NCBI RefSeq assembly: GCF_000708715.2
Contig: NZ_JENB01000005.1
Location: forward strand, 1-64,000
DNA: 64,000 nt
From: Pseudomonas putida W15Oct28
GTDB lineage: Bacteria; Pseudomonadota; Gammaproteobacteria; Pseudomonadales; Pseudomonadaceae
Direction: 5' to 3'
The notes below the pieces were generated by a model. The model saw only the letters and a program-made list of their open reading frames with translations. It made no database searches and was not told where the DNA came from. Shown piece after piece: positions 43,070 to 52,275 of this stretch. How positions within the stretch are numbered: position 1 is the first letter of the stretch; every line of letters starts with the position of its first letter. The translations under genes were made by a program, and so were the position numbers.

Positions 43070-44647
43070 TCAGCCTTCCCGTTTGCCGTCGAGCAGGCGC
43101 CGCAATTGCAGCGGGTTGCCGTGCTGCAATGCGTGCGGCAGAAGTGCATCGGGGAAGTCCTGGTAGCACACCGGGCGCAGGAAGCGCAGGATCGCCGCCG
43201 TGCCCACCGAGGTCGTACGGGCATCGGATGTGGCCGGGAACGGACCGCCATGGACCATGGCATCGCACACCTCGACGCCGGTCGGCCAGCCATTGACCAG
43301 AATGCGCCCGGCCTTGCGTTCAAGGGTGGGCAGCAGCGCACGGGCGCTGTCGATGTCGGCATCGTCCAGTTGCAGGGTAGCGGTCAACTGGCCTTCCAGG
43401 TGCTCGGCCACTTGGCGTACCTGCTCGTCGCTGGCGCAGGCCACCACCAGTGACGCCGCGCCGAACACTTCAGCCTGCAACGCCGGGTCGGCGAGGAAGG
43501 CTTCGGCTTGGGTGACGAACAACTGCGCCTGGCATTGGTTGGGGCCTTGCCCGGCCTGGCCGCTGGCCGCAGCCTGGGCATTGGCGTTTTCTGCCAGGCC
43601 ACCGACACCGGCCTGGTAAGCACTGAAGATGCCCGGGGTGAGCATGGTCTGCGCAGCGGCCTGGCGCACATGCTCGCTGGCAGCGTCGATAAACCGCTGC
43701 AACGCCGGCCCTTGGCGGGCAATCACCAGGCCAGGGTTGGTGCAGAACTGGCCGGCACCTTGGGTCAACGAGGCGACGAAGCCTTGTGCCAGCCCTTCGG
43801 CGCGGGCCTGCAGGGCCGCTTCGAACAGGAACACCGGGTTGATCGAACTCATTTCGGCGTACACAGGGATCGGCTCCGGGCGTGCCTGGGCCGCCTGGCA
43901 TAGCGCGATACCACCGCTGCGTGAGCCGGTAAAACCAACGGCCTTGATGCGCGGGTCGCTGACCAGCGCGATGCCGACTTCACGGCCGGAGCCGTACAAC
44001 AGCGAGAATACGCCGTCCGGCAAGCCGCACAACTTCACTGCTTGCGCCACCGCCTGGCCGACCAGTTCGCTGGTGCCAGGGTGGGCGCTGTGGGCCTTGA
44101 CCACCACTGGGCAGCCAGCGGCCAATGCCGACGCGGTGTCGCCACCGGCCACCGAGAAGGCCAGCGGGAAATTGCTGGCGCCGAACACGGCTACCGGCCC
44201 CAAGGCCACCTGGCGTTGGCGCAGGTCGGCGCGGGGCAAGGGCTGGCGTTCTGGCTGGGCGTTGTCGACCCGTACATCCAGCCACTCACCGGCCCGCACC
44301 ACCCGGGCGAAGGTGCGCAGCTGGGTGCAGGTGCGGCCACGCTCGCCCTGGATGCGCGCCTTGGGCAGGCCGCTTTCGGCCACGGCGCGGTCGATCAGGG
44401 CATCGCCCAGCGCTTCGATCTGCGTGGCGATGGTTTCGAGGAACTGTGCACGTTGTTCGAGCGATGTTTCGCGGTAGGCATCGAACGCCGCCCAGGCCAG
44501 GGCGCAGGCCTGGTCCACGTGCTCGCCGGTGCCGCCGAGGTAGGCCGGTTCCAGTGGCTGGCCGGTGGCCGGGTCGATGGCGCGAATGGCTTCGCGGCTG
44601 CCGGTTACCGGCGTCTGGCCGATCAGCAGGTTGCCTGTGAGGGTCAT
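43070..44647 (-). CDS. Aldehyde dehydrogenase, probable alpha-ketoglutarate semialdehyde dehydrogenase
   Basis: This 525-residue NAD(P)-dependent enzyme has catalytic Cys302 in [10 protein letters not shown], Glu265 in [10 protein letters not shown] and Asn159 in GASNFPLAF. The sequence type is that of KGSADH enzymes which make 2-oxoglutarate at the end of hydroxyproline or sugar-acid pathways. The ATG at 44645-44647 has AAGGAGG upstream. A REP pair separates it from the deaminase gene, and two bases separate it from the oxidase. Confidence 0.88.
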   Translation of the reverse strand: MTLTGNLLIGQTPVTGSREAIRAIDPATGQPLEPAYLGGTGEHVDQACALAWAAFDAYRETSLEQRAQFLETIATQIEALGDALIDRAVAESGLPKARIQGERGRTCTQLRTFARVVRAGEWLDVRVDNAQPERQPLPRADLRQRQVALGPVAVFGASNFPLAFSVAGGDTASALAAGCPVVVKAHSAHPGTSELVGQAVAQAVKLCGLPDGVFSLLYGSGREVGIALVSDPRIKAVGFTGSRSGGIALCQAAQARPEPIPVYAEMSSINPVFLFEAALQARAEGLAQGFVASLTQGAGQFCTNPGLVIARQGPALQRFIDAASEHVRQAAAQTMLTPGIFSAYQAGVGGLAENANAQAAASGQAGQGPNQCQAQLFVTQAEAFLADPALQAEVFGAASLVVACASDEQVRQVAEHLEGQLTATLQLDDADIDSARALLPTLERKAGRILVNGWPTGVEVCDAMVHGGPFPATSDARTTSVGTAAILRFLRPVCYQDFPDALLPHALQHGNPLQLRRLLDGKREG

Positions 44648-44693
44648 GGAGCCTCCTTGGAAATCAGATTCGGGTATCAAGGGAAACCGCAGC

Positions 44694-44826
44694 CCCTGTA
44701 GGAGCGGCCTTGTGTCGCGATAGGGCTGCAAAGCAGCCCCAGCAATTCATGCATTTGCGCGGAAATCCCGGGGCTGCTTTGCAGCCCTATCGCGACACAA
44801 GGCCGCTCCTACAAAGGGCCGCGCAG
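44694..44826. repeat. Pair of inverted REP elements inside the hydroxyproline-type operon
   Basis: Near-identical to the pair at 39332-39459. It lies between the deaminase stop and the aldehyde dehydrogenase start on the same strand, so it probably separates two expression levels within one transcript. Confidence 0.88.
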
Positions 44827-44829
44827 GGC

Positions 44830-45774
44830 TTAGGCGATGTTTTGCTCGGCCGACCAGCTGGCGTACCAGTTGCGGAACAGCGTGTACTGCTGTTCGGCAT
44901 AGTTGCGCTGGGCATCGGTCAGCACATCGGTCTCGTTGAAGTGCAAGCTGTACTCGCTGTCGCCGTTCAGCACCATCAGGTGCTTGTAGTACAGCACCAG
45001 GTCGCAGCCTTCATCGAACGACGACAGCACTGCCAGCGCCGCTTCCAGCTCGCGTGCCAGGCGACGGGCCTTGGCATCGCCCTTGGCCGCCTGCTTGCTC
45101 AGGCTTACCAGGTGCAGCACCTCGCGCGGCAGGGCGTTGCCGATGCCGGTGATGGCGCCGGTGGCGTTGCAGTTGACGAAGCCATGCACCACCTGGGTGT
45201 CCACGCCGACCATCAGGGTCACGTCGTCATCCTTGGAGGTGATGTGCTCGGCGGCGTAACGCAGGTCGGCGCCGCCACCGAATTCCTTGAAGCCGATCAG
45301 GTTGGGGAACTCGTGGCGCAGTTCGAAGAACAGGTCTGCGCGGGTGGCAAAACCGTAGTAGGGGCTGTTGTAGATCACCGCAGGCAGCTTGGGCGCGGCG
45401 GCGAGGATGGCCGAAAAGTGGTGCTTCTGGGCGATCAGCGAGGCACCGCGGCTGAGCACGCGGGGGATGACCATCAGGCCGGCGGCGCCCACTTTGGCCG
45501 CGTGGGCGGCATGCGCTACCGCTTCACGGGTGTTCACCGCGCCAGTCCCGACAATGGTCGGAATGCCAGCGGCCACCAGGCGCGCCACGCCTTCCTGGCG
45601 CTCGGCCTCGGTCAGCAGCGGCCAGTCGCCCATCGAACCGCAGTACACCACGGCACTCATGCCGGCTTCGATCAGTTCGCGGCCCTTGCGCACCAGGGCG
45701 TCGAAGTCCGGCTTGCGTTCGGCGGTGCACGGGGTCATCAGGGCGGGCATGGTGCCGTTGAAGATATTGCTCAT
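44830..45774 (-). CDS. DapA-family lyase, probable 1-pyrroline-4-hydroxy-2-carboxylate deaminase
   Basis: This 314-residue class I aldolase-fold enzyme of the DHDPS/NAL superfamily has Schiff-base Lys163 in IGFKEFGGG, catalytic Tyr135 in VIYNSPYYG and the pocket motif GSMGDWPLL. It closely resembles the deaminase that converts the oxidised hydroxyproline imine to 2-oxoglutarate semialdehyde. The start has TTGAGG upstream. A damaged second copy lies at 39474-40156. Confidence 0.88.
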   Translation of the reverse strand: MSNIFNGTMPALMTPCTAERKPDFDALVRKGRELIEAGMSAVVYCGSMGDWPLLTEAERQEGVARLVAAGIPTIVGTGAVNTREAVAHAAHAAKVGAAGLMVIPRVLSRGASLIAQKHHFSAILAAAPKLPAVIYNSPYYGFATRADLFFELRHEFPNLIGFKEFGGGADLRYAAEHITSKDDDVTLMVGVDTQVVHGFVNCNATGAITGIGNALPREVLHLVSLSKQAAKGDAKARRLARELEAALAVLSSFDEGCDLVLYYKHLMVLNGDSEYSLHFNETDVLTDAQRNYAEQQYTLFRNWYASWSAEQNIA

Positions 45775-45811
45775 GGTCGTTACCTCAAGGGGTTTGATTT
45801 TTATGGGTTGC

Positions 45812-47185
45812 TTAGCGGCCGGCGTTGCGGGCCACGGACTCTTCGTCAACGGCGCGCAGCGACTTGCCGCGGGTTTCCTTGGCTGCCGCCACGGCAACAA
45901 TCGAGATGGCCGCGGCGCCCACCAGGTACCAGGCAATCGGGGTGGAGCTGTTGTATTCCTTCAGCAAGGTCACGGCGATCAGCGGTGCCAGCGAGCCGGC
46001 CAGGATGGGCGCCACCTGGTAGCACAGCGACAGGGCGGTGTAGCGCACGTGGGTGGGGAACAGTTCGGCCATCAAGGCAGAGTAGGGCGCATAGGTCATG
46101 GACTCGATGGCCAGGCCCAGGGTAATGGCTGCCATGATCAGCCAGTCGTTGCCGGTGTCCATCATCGGGAAACCGACGAAGCCCCAGAACGCGGTGAGTA
46201 CGGCGCCAATCAGGTACACCGGCTTGCGGCCGATGATGTCCGACAGGTAGCCCATCGCCGGGATCATGAAGAAGTGCAGCAGGTGGGCGCCGAACATCAG
46301 CAGCAGAATCTGCGAGGTGTCCTTGTGCACCACCAGTTTCAGGTAGGTGATGGAGAAGGTGACCACGGTGTAGTAGAGGATGTTTTCCGCAAAGCGCGCG
46401 CCAATGCCGATCAGCACTTCGCGCCAGTATTTGGTGACCACTTCCACCACGCCCAGTTGCTGGCTTTCCAGTTTTTGCTGCTTGGCCTGGGCTTCCTTGA
46501 AGATGGGCGCATCATCGACCCGGGTACGGATCCAGTAACCGATCAGCACCACCACGGCCGAGAACCAGAAGGCCACCCGCCAGCCCCAGTCCAGGAATTG
46601 CGCTTCGCTCAGGTTGGTCGACAACAGCAGCAGGATGATGGTGGCGATCAGGTTGCCGGCCGGCACACCCGCTTGCGGCCAGCTGGCCCAGAAACCACGG
46701 CGGTTGTCGGGGCTGTGCTCGGACACCAGCAGCACCGCGCCGCCCCATTCGCCGCCGAAGGCAAAGCCCTGGATCAGCCGCAGCACCACCAGGAGGACGG
46801 GCGCTGCATAGCCGATGCGCTCGAAGGTGGGCAGGCAACCCATCAGGAAGGTGGTTATCCCGACCACGATCAGGCTGATCTGCAGTAAATGCTTGCGGCC
46901 GACCTTGTCGCCGTAATGGCCGAACACCAGGCCACCGATGGGGCGGGCGAGGAAGCCCACGGCGTAGAGGGCAAAGGCGGCGATGATGCCGTCCATGGCA
47001 CTGCCGGTCTGGCGGAAGAACAGCTGGCCGAAGACCAGTGCCGAGGCGGTGCCGTACAGGAAGAATTCGTACCACTCGGCGACTGCGCCGGCCATGGCCG
47101 CAGCTACCACACGCTTGATGCCCGCAGGGGCCTTGTCTGCTGTGCTTGCGACATTCGCTGATGCCGCTGAAGAGGGTGTGGCCAT
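45812..47185 (-). CDS. MHS-family MFS transporter, probable hydroxyproline uptake
   Basis: This 457-residue metabolite:H+ symporter has about twelve membrane segments. The family motifs [10 protein letters not shown] and [18 protein letters not shown] (about residues 36-45 and 81-98) and the [11 protein letters not shown] segment are clear. It is in the ProP/ShiA-like branch. It is the first gene of the catabolic operon, 37 bases before the deaminase, with a candidate GntR operator upstream at 47274-47289. The substrate is inferred from context. Confidence 0.86.
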   Translation of the reverse strand: MATPSSAASANVASTADKAPAGIKRVVAAAMAGAVAEWYEFFLYGTASALVFGQLFFRQTGSAMDGIIAAFALYAVGFLARPIGGLVFGHYGDKVGRKHLLQISLIVVGITTFLMGCLPTFERIGYAAPVLLVVLRLIQGFAFGGEWGGAVLLVSEHSPDNRRGFWASWPQAGVPAGNLIATIILLLLSTNLSEAQFLDWGWRVAFWFSAVVVLIGYWIRTRVDDAPIFKEAQAKQQKLESQQLGVVEVVTKYWREVLIGIGARFAENILYYTVVTFSITYLKLVVHKDTSQILLLMFGAHLLHFFMIPAMGYLSDIIGRKPVYLIGAVLTAFWGFVGFPMMDTGNDWLIMAAITLGLAIESMTYAPYSALMAELFPTHVRYTALSLCYQVAPILAGSLAPLIAVTLLKEYNSSTPIAWYLVGAAAISIVAVAAAKETRGKSLRAVDEESVARNAGR

Positions 47186-47273
47186 GGTTTTGCACTCCGA
47201 TACGTAATTATTGGAAGAAGGAGTAGGCAGGGTGGCGCCGGGAAAACCGGTGCTGCCGATTCCTTATATGGTA

Positions 47274-47289
47274 TTTCGTATACGATATC
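47274..47289. promoter_or_regulatory. Candidate GntR operator upstream of the MHS transporter
   Basis: TTTCGTATACGATATC contains the perfect 10-base palindrome TCGTATACGA. The same 16-base string with a single mismatch occurs upstream of the GntR gene at 48184-48199 on the opposite strand. Confidence 0.7.
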
Positions 47290-47352
47290 TAGATAAGCAA
47301 AAACGAAGCCAGATTGAGGTGTCTGGACGGGGGGCGATGGTTATTGGGGGAT

Positions 47353-47481
47353 TTTGGGGCCGCTTTGCGGCCCATCGCGACACGAGGCCGCTCCCACAGA
47401 CAGGGCGCAGTACAACTTGAAGGATGCGCTGGCCTGTGTGGGAGCGGCCTTGTGTCGCGATAGGGGCGCGCAGCGGCCCCC
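47353..47481. repeat. Pair of inverted REP elements (GCGACACAAGG-type)
   Basis: Inverted CGCGACACGAGGCCGCTCCC and GGGAGCGGCCTTGTGTCGCG arms. The left arm carries one C-to-G-type change in ACACGAGG. The pair lies between the transporter promoter and the gntR stop. Confidence 0.83.
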
Positions 47482-47486
47482 AGTGC

Positions 47487-48155
47487 TCAATTATGAGGCA
47501 GGTGCTCGTACAGGCTCTGGCACACGCCGTTGATGTGTTCTTCGATCAGCCGCGCCGCCAGCTCTACATCGCGCGCCCGGCAGGCGGCAACGATATCCCG
47601 GTGCTCGTGATCGGCGCGCAGCTTGCCGGCTGACAGGCTCATCTGCATGCGCAGGTAGCGTTCCACCTTGTCATGGATCGAGCGGATCAGGCCGATCAGG
47701 TAGGGCCGCCGCGCCGGTTCGTACAGGCAGGCGTGCAGCGCCCAGTTGAGGTCGGCCCAGCGGCCAACGTCGTCTTCACCGATGAACTCCGCGCAAATGG
47801 CTTCGGCCTGGGCAAAGTGTGCTTCGGTCATGTTAGGGACCGCCAGGCGAATCGCTTTCACTTCCAGCAGCACCCGTACCTCGAACATCTGCGCCAGTTC
47901 AGGTTCCGAAATGCGGGTAACCAGCGCGCCACGGTTGCGCTGGAAATCCACCAGGCCTTCGGCTTCCAGGCGTTTCAGGGCTTCGCGCACCGGGATCTTG
48001 CTGACGTTGAACGCCTGCGCCACTTCGTCCTGACGCACCGGTTCACCTTCTGCGAGCTGCCCCGAGATGATCGCCTCGCGCAGGTGTTTGGCGATGATTT
48101 CCGACATCGAGGGCGTTGCGCCCAGGTCGGTAGCTTTGAAAGACGGCAGCGGCAC
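47487..48155 (-). CDS. GntR-family (FadR/VanR-type) regulator of the hydroxyproline-type operon
   Basis: A protein of about 222 residues with a winged helix-turn-helix near residues 17-85 (QDEVAQAFNVSKIPVREALKRLEAEG). A helical FCD ligand domain follows with the metal-site histidines of the VanR/FadR group (NWALHACLY, DHEHRDIVAA, EEHINGV). The GTG at 48155 is chosen because GGAA lies eight bases upstream. ATG at 48107 is an alternative. It is probably autoregulated through the operator at 48184-48199. Confidence 0.85.
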   Translation of the reverse strand: MPLPSFKATDLGATPSMSEIIAKHLREAIISGQLAEGEPVRQDEVAQAFNVSKIPVREALKRLEAEGLVDFQRNRGALVTRISEPELAQMFEVRVLLEVKAIRLAVPNMTEAHFAQAEAICAEFIGEDDVGRWADLNWALHACLYEPARRPYLIGLIRSIHDKVERYLRMQMSLSAGKLRADHEHRDIVAACRARDVELAARLIEEHINGVCQSLYEHLPHN

Positions 48156-48183
48156 GGGCAATTCCAGGCAAACAGGCAGAGCG

Positions 48184-48199
48184 GATATCTTATACGAAA
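48184..48199. promoter_or_regulatory. Candidate GntR operator upstream of the gntR gene
   Basis: On the minus strand this reads TTTCGTATAAGATATC, one mismatch from the site upstream of the transporter. It is about 30 bases before the chosen gntR start. Confidence 0.65.
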
Positions 48200-48394
48200 C
48201 GCTTTGCCAGCCATACCGGCTGCCGTCCAGGGTCGAGCGTGGCTGAAAATAGGACGTCGGTGCTATTCCGGTGGCGCCACGCGGGGCATATGCTTGCCCT
48301 TCAAAGGCATGATCTTTGCCGCCTGCGGCAATTAACACCACTGTCGGCAGCCCCTTGACCGGAGCGCAGTTGCTGGGCATCAGGGAGAGCGTCC

Positions 48395-49393
48395 ATGAAT
48401 CAGGAAACCAGGCCGGCACCTGCCGGCTTCAGTGAACGGCAGCTGCACACCTTGTTCGAGTTGATCAGCGACGGCATCTGGGACTGGAATGCCAATACCG
48501 GCTATGTCTATCGCAACCCGGGCTGGTACGCCATGCTCGGTTACGCCAGCCACTCGATGGCCAACTCGGTACTGACCTGGGAAAGCGTGATCCACCCCGA
48601 GGACTACCCGCGGGTAATGGCGCATTTCGAGGCCTATATCAACCAGCGCAACGAGCGTTACCTCATCGAGTACCGGTGCCGTTGCCAGGATGGTAGCTAT
48701 ATCTGGATCGAAGACAGCGGCCACATCATCGCCCATAACCAGGACGGCTCGGTGGCGCGCATGCTCGGGGCGCACCGCAACATCGACGCAGGCAAGCGGC
48801 TGGTAGCGCAGCTGGAGCAGAAGAACCAGTCGCTGGAGTGCCAGGTGGCCGAGCGCACCCGCGAGCTGTCCTGGGTGAACCAGCAGTTGCAGCGGCAACT
48901 GGACGAAAACCGCGAGTTGGCCGAGCGCGATGCGTTGACCCGTATTGCCAATCGCTATCGGCTGGAAAAATCGTTGCAGACGGAGTGCGAACGCGCCCAG
49001 CGATTCCGTCAGCCGTTGTCGGTGATCGCCATGGACATGGACGATTTCAAACCGATCAACGACCGCTACGGCCATGCCCGTGGCGATGCGTCGCTGGTAA
49101 GGGTGGCGGATAACCTGCGTACCTGCCTGCGCGAACTGGATTTGTTGGCGCGCTGGGGTGGGGATGAGTTTGTCCTTGTACTGCCGCAGACCACGCTGGG
49201 GGAGGCGCTGGATGTGGCGGCGGGCTTGCGTCAGGTGCTGGAGCAGCTGGAGCCGGTGGGCGATTGCCGGCTGACCATGAGCTATGGCGTGGTGCAATGG
49301 CAGGAAGGGGAGGACCAGCATGCGCTGCTGGCGCGTGCCGACAAGGCGCTGTACCGGGCCAAGGCGGCCGGCAAGAATGCCATAGCCCAATAG
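48395..49393 (+). CDS. PAS-GGDEF diguanylate cyclase
   Basis: A 332-residue soluble protein with a PAS/PAC sensor domain (about 18-135) of the PAS_3 type, a coiled-coil linker (about 135-170) and a C-terminal GGDEF domain. The active site is intact as WGGDEF, and an inhibitory I-site RELD lies five residues before it, so it should make c-di-GMP and be feedback inhibited. No signal peptide or membrane segment is seen. It is a single gene between gntR and the bkd operon, and the signal is unknown. The ATG at 48395 follows AGGGAGAG. Confidence 0.92.
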   Translation: MNQETRPAPAGFSERQLHTLFELISDGIWDWNANTGYVYRNPGWYAMLGYASHSMANSVLTWESVIHPEDYPRVMAHFEAYINQRNERYLIEYRCRCQDGSYIWIEDSGHIIAHNQDGSVARMLGAHRNIDAGKRLVAQLEQKNQSLECQVAERTRELSWVNQQLQRQLDENRELAERDALTRIANRYRLEKSLQTECERAQRFRQPLSVIAMDMDDFKPINDRYGHARGDASLVRVADNLRTCLRELDLLARWGGDEFVLVLPQTTLGEALDVAAGLRQVLEQLEPVGDCRLTMSYGVVQWQEGEDQHALLARADKALYRAKAAGKNAIAQ

Positions 49394-49406
49394 CCGACGC
49401 GGTCCC

Positions 49407-49533
49407 CTGTAGGAGCGGCCTTGTGTCGCGAAAGGGCTGCAAAGCAGCCCCAGCAATATCAGCTGTGGTGCAGAGATCCTGGGGCCGCTTCGCAGCCCTA
49501 TCGCGACGCAAGGCCGCTCCTACAAGGGGCCGC
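49407..49533. repeat. Pair of inverted REP elements (GCGACACAAGG-type)
   Basis: Inverted TGTAGGAGCGGCCTTGTGTC and GCGACGCAAGGCCGCTCCTA arms flank about 30 bases between convergent GGDEF and lpdV genes. Confidence 0.85.
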
Positions 49534-49561
49534 GCAGGTGATAGGGGTCAGTGCCTGAATG

Positions 49562-49597
49562 AAAAAAGACCCGCGGCGCCTCTCGGCGCAGCGGGCC
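49562..49597 (-). terminator. Rho-independent terminator of the bkd operon
   Basis: On the minus strand GGCCCGCTGCGCC, a GAGA loop and GGCGCCGCGGGTC are followed by TTTTTTC. It is placed 24 bases after the lpdV stop. Confidence 0.85.
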
Positions 49598-49621
49598 AAA
49601 TCGGCCTTGGCCGCTTCAGTG

Positions 49622-51001
49622 TCAGATATGCAGGGCGTGGCCCAGGGCGCGCAAGGCCGCCTCCTGTACCGCCTCACCCAGCGTCGGGTGGGCGTGGATG
49701 GTACCGGCCACATCCTCCAGGCACGCGCCCATCTCCAGCGATTGGGCAAACGCCGTGGACAGTTCGGAAACCGCCACGCCAACGGCTTGCCAGCCCAGGA
49801 TCAGGTGGTTGTCCCGGCGCGCCACCACGCGCACGAAACCGCTCTTCGCTTCCAGGCTCATGGCCCGGCCGTTGGCGGCAAACGGGAACTGCGCGACGAT
49901 GCAGTCCAGCCCTTGCTGGCTGGCCTGCTCCGGGGTTTTACCGACCACCACCACTTCCGGGTCGGTGAAGCACACCGCAGCAATCGCGGCAGGCTCGAAG
50001 CGGCGTGCCTTGCCGGCGATGATCTCGGCCACCATCTCGCCTTGGGCCATGGCCCGGTGCGCCAGCATCGGTTCGCCGGCCACGTCGCCGATGGCCCAGA
50101 CGTTGTGCATGCTGGTCTGGCAGCGCGCGTCGATGGCAATGGCGGCACCGTTCATTTTCAGGTCCAGGCATTCCAGGTTGAAACCTTGGGTGCGTGGCCG
50201 GCGGCCCACCGCCACCAGCACCTGGTCGGCTTCCAGGCGCAGTTGCCCGCCCTTGCCATCGTTGGCCAGCAGGCAACCGTTTTCGTAGCCTTCGACGCTG
50301 TGGCCCAGGTGCAGGGCGATGCCCAGCTTCTTCAGCGACTCGGCTACCGGGGCGGTCAATTCGCTGTCGTAGGTCGGCAGGATGCGCTCACGCGCTTCCA
50401 CCACGCTGACCTGCGCGCCCAGCTTGCGGTAGGCAATGCCCAGCTCCAGGCCGATATAGCCACCGCCCACCACCACCAGGTGCTGCGGCAGGGCTTTCGG
50501 CGCCAGGGCTTCGGTTGAGGAAATCACCGGCCCGCCCAGCGGCAGCATCGGCAGGTTAACACTGCTGGAACCGGTGGCCAGCAACAGGTGTTCACACTGG
50601 ATACGCTGGCCATCAACCTCGACCTGCTTGCCGTCGAGCACCTTGGCCCAGCCATGAATCACCTTGACCCCGTGCTTTTTCAGCAGGGCGGCCACACCGG
50701 TGGTCAGGCGGTCGACGATGCCGTCCTTCCAAGCCACGCTCTGGCCGATGTCCAGGCGCGGCGAGGCAACGCTGATGCCCAGTTCCGACGGCCCGGCGAA
50801 GCGCGAAGTCTGGTGGAACTGCTCGGCCACGTGGATCAGCGCCTTGGACGGAATGCAGCCGATGTTCAGGCAGGTACCGCCCAGCGCCTGGCCTTCTACC
50901 AGCACGGTAGGGATGCCCAGTTGCCCGGCGCGGATGGCGGCCACGTAGCCGCCGGGGCCGCCGCCGACGATCAGCAGGGTAGTCTGGATAGTCTGTAGCA
51001 T
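49622..51001 (-). CDS. lpdV: Dihydrolipoamide dehydrogenase of the branched-chain keto-acid complex (E3, LPD-Val)
   Basis: This 459-residue FAD disulfide oxidoreductase reoxidises lipoamide and reduces NAD. FAD motif [17 protein letters not shown] is near the N terminus, the redox disulfide [15 protein letters not shown] lies near residues 41-55, a second Rossmann motif [12 protein letters not shown] follows, and the C-terminal HAHPTLGE supplies the active His. The start at 51001 is two bases after the bkdB stop, and a GTG two codons upstream is possible. It closely matches P. putida LpdV. Confidence 0.96.
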   Translation of the reverse strand: MLQTIQTTLLIVGGGPGGYVAAIRAGQLGIPTVLVEGQALGGTCLNIGCIPSKALIHVAEQFHQTSRFAGPSELGISVASPRLDIGQSVAWKDGIVDRLTTGVAALLKKHGVKVIHGWAKVLDGKQVEVDGQRIQCEHLLLATGSSSVNLPMLPLGGPVISSTEALAPKALPQHLVVVGGGYIGLELGIAYRKLGAQVSVVEARERILPTYDSELTAPVAESLKKLGIALHLGHSVEGYENGCLLANDGKGGQLRLEADQVLVAVGRRPRTQGFNLECLDLKMNGAAIAIDARCQTSMHNVWAIGDVAGEPMLAHRAMAQGEMVAEIIAGKARRFEPAAIAAVCFTDPEVVVVGKTPEQASQQGLDCIVAQFPFAANGRAMSLEAKSGFVRVVARRDNHLILGWQAVGVAVSELSTAFAQSLEMGACLEDVAGTIHAHPTLGEAVQEAALRALGHALHI

Positions 51002-51003
51002 GC

Positions 51004-52275
51004 TCACTCCACGAACAGGCAGGCGGGTTGTTCGAGCAGGCCACGCACGGCCTGGATGAACAGCGCGGCGTCCATGCCGTCGACCACGCGGTGGTCGAAC
51101 GAGCTGGACAGGTTCATCATCTTGCGCACGACGATCTGGCCGTCGATCACCACCGGCCGCTCAACCATGCGGTTGACGCCGACAATCGCCACTTCCGGGG
51201 TGTTGACCACCGGCGTGCTGACGATGCCGCCGAGGGCGCCCAGGCTGGTCAGGGTGATGGTCGAGCCCGACAGTTCTTCGCGGTTGGCCTTGTTGCTGCG
51301 TGCAGCGTTGGCCAGGCGTGAAATCTCGCCGGCATTGGCCCACAGGCTGCCCGCTTCGGCATGCCGCAGCACGGGGACCATCAGGCCGTTGTCGCCTTGG
51401 GTGGCGATGCCCACATGCACCGCGCCATGGCGGGTGATGATCTGTGCTTCGTCGTCGTAGGTGGCGTTGATCTGCGGAAAGTCACGCAGCGCCACGACCA
51501 GGGCACGCACCAGGAACGGCAGCAGGGTCAGCTTGCCGCGGCTGTCGCCGTGCTTGCTGTTGAGCTGCTGGCGCAGGGCTTCGAGGGCGGTGACGTCGAT
51601 TTCTTCCACATAGCTGAAGTGTGCGACCCGGCGCTTGGCGTCCTGCATGCGCTGGGCGATCTTGCGGCGCAGGCCGATCACCGGCACCTGCTCGCTGTCG
51701 CTGCGCTTGGCATAGCCATTCGGTGCTTGCCCGGCGGCGCTCTGCGGCTTGCTCATGAAGGCGTCGAGGTCTTCGTGCAGGATGCGCCCGGCCGGGCCGC
51801 TGCCGTGCACATAGCGCAGTTCGATACCGGTATCCAGCGCACGCTTGCGCACCGCCGGCGAGGCCAGCGGCTTGTCGCCCGGCTGGCGCGGCACGATGGG
51901 CGCAGCTTCGTGGTTGGCGGGCGCCTGGTACGCAGCGGGTTTTGTGTCTTTCTGCGGTTCTGGCTTGGCTGCCACAGGGGCGGCCGGTGTTTCTATCTGT
52001 TTGGCCTGTGGCACATCCACATGGTTGCCGCTGCCTTCCACTTCGATGCGGATCAGCTCGCTGCCGACCGCCATCACTTCACCGGGTTGGCCACCCAGTG
52101 CCAGCACCTTGCCGCTGACCGGCGAAGGGATTTCCACGGTCGCCTTGTCGGTCATGACGTCGGCTACCACCTGGTCCTCGGCGATCATGTCGCCGACCTT
52201 GACGAACCATTCCACCAACTCGACCTGCGCGATGCCTTCGCCAATGTCCGGCATCTTGATGACGTGCGTGCCCAT
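51004..52275 (-). CDS. bkdB: Branched-chain alpha-keto acid dehydrogenase E2 (lipoamide acyltransferase)
   Basis: A 423-residue core subunit. A single lipoyl domain covers residues 1-80 with the modified Lys44 in DKATVEI. An Ala/Pro-rich linker and a peripheral-subunit binding domain lie near 135-170. The catalytic acyltransferase domain carries [15 protein letters not shown] near the C terminus. The start abuts the bkdA2 stop without any gap. Confidence 0.96.
   Translation of the reverse strand: MGTHVIKMPDIGEGIAQVELVEWFVKVGDMIAEDQVVADVMTDKATVEIPSPVSGKVLALGGQPGEVMAVGSELIRIEVEGSGNHVDVPQAKQIETPAAPVAAKPEPQKDTKPAAYQAPANHEAAPIVPRQPGDKPLASPAVRKRALDTGIELRYVHGSGPAGRILHEDLDAFMSKPQSAAGQAPNGYAKRSDSEQVPVIGLRRKIAQRMQDAKRRVAHFSYVEEIDVTALEALRQQLNSKHGDSRGKLTLLPFLVRALVVALRDFPQINATYDDEAQIITRHGAVHVGIATQGDNGLMVPVLRHAEAGSLWANAGEISRLANAARSNKANREELSGSTITLTSLGALGGIVSTPVVNTPEVAIVGVNRMVERPVVIDGQIVVRKMMNLSSSFDHRVVDGMDAALFIQAVRGLLEQPACLFVE

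Larger units (their letters stand above)
47186..47486. other. Promoter region of the catabolic operon with a REP pair
   Basis: The left half holds the transporter promoter and the operator at 47274-47289. The right half is a REP pair. No gene is present. Confidence 0.6.

Noticed and set aside
48156..48419. Long N-terminal extension of the GntR regulator
   Set aside because: It would cross the operator and promoter and even the start of the divergent GGDEF gene. Family members begin near the helix-turn-helix.
39333..49533. Insertion-sequence ends at the inverted repeats
   Set aside because: The inverted repeats are REP pairs of about 110 bases with no transposase between them and no target-site duplications that I can see.
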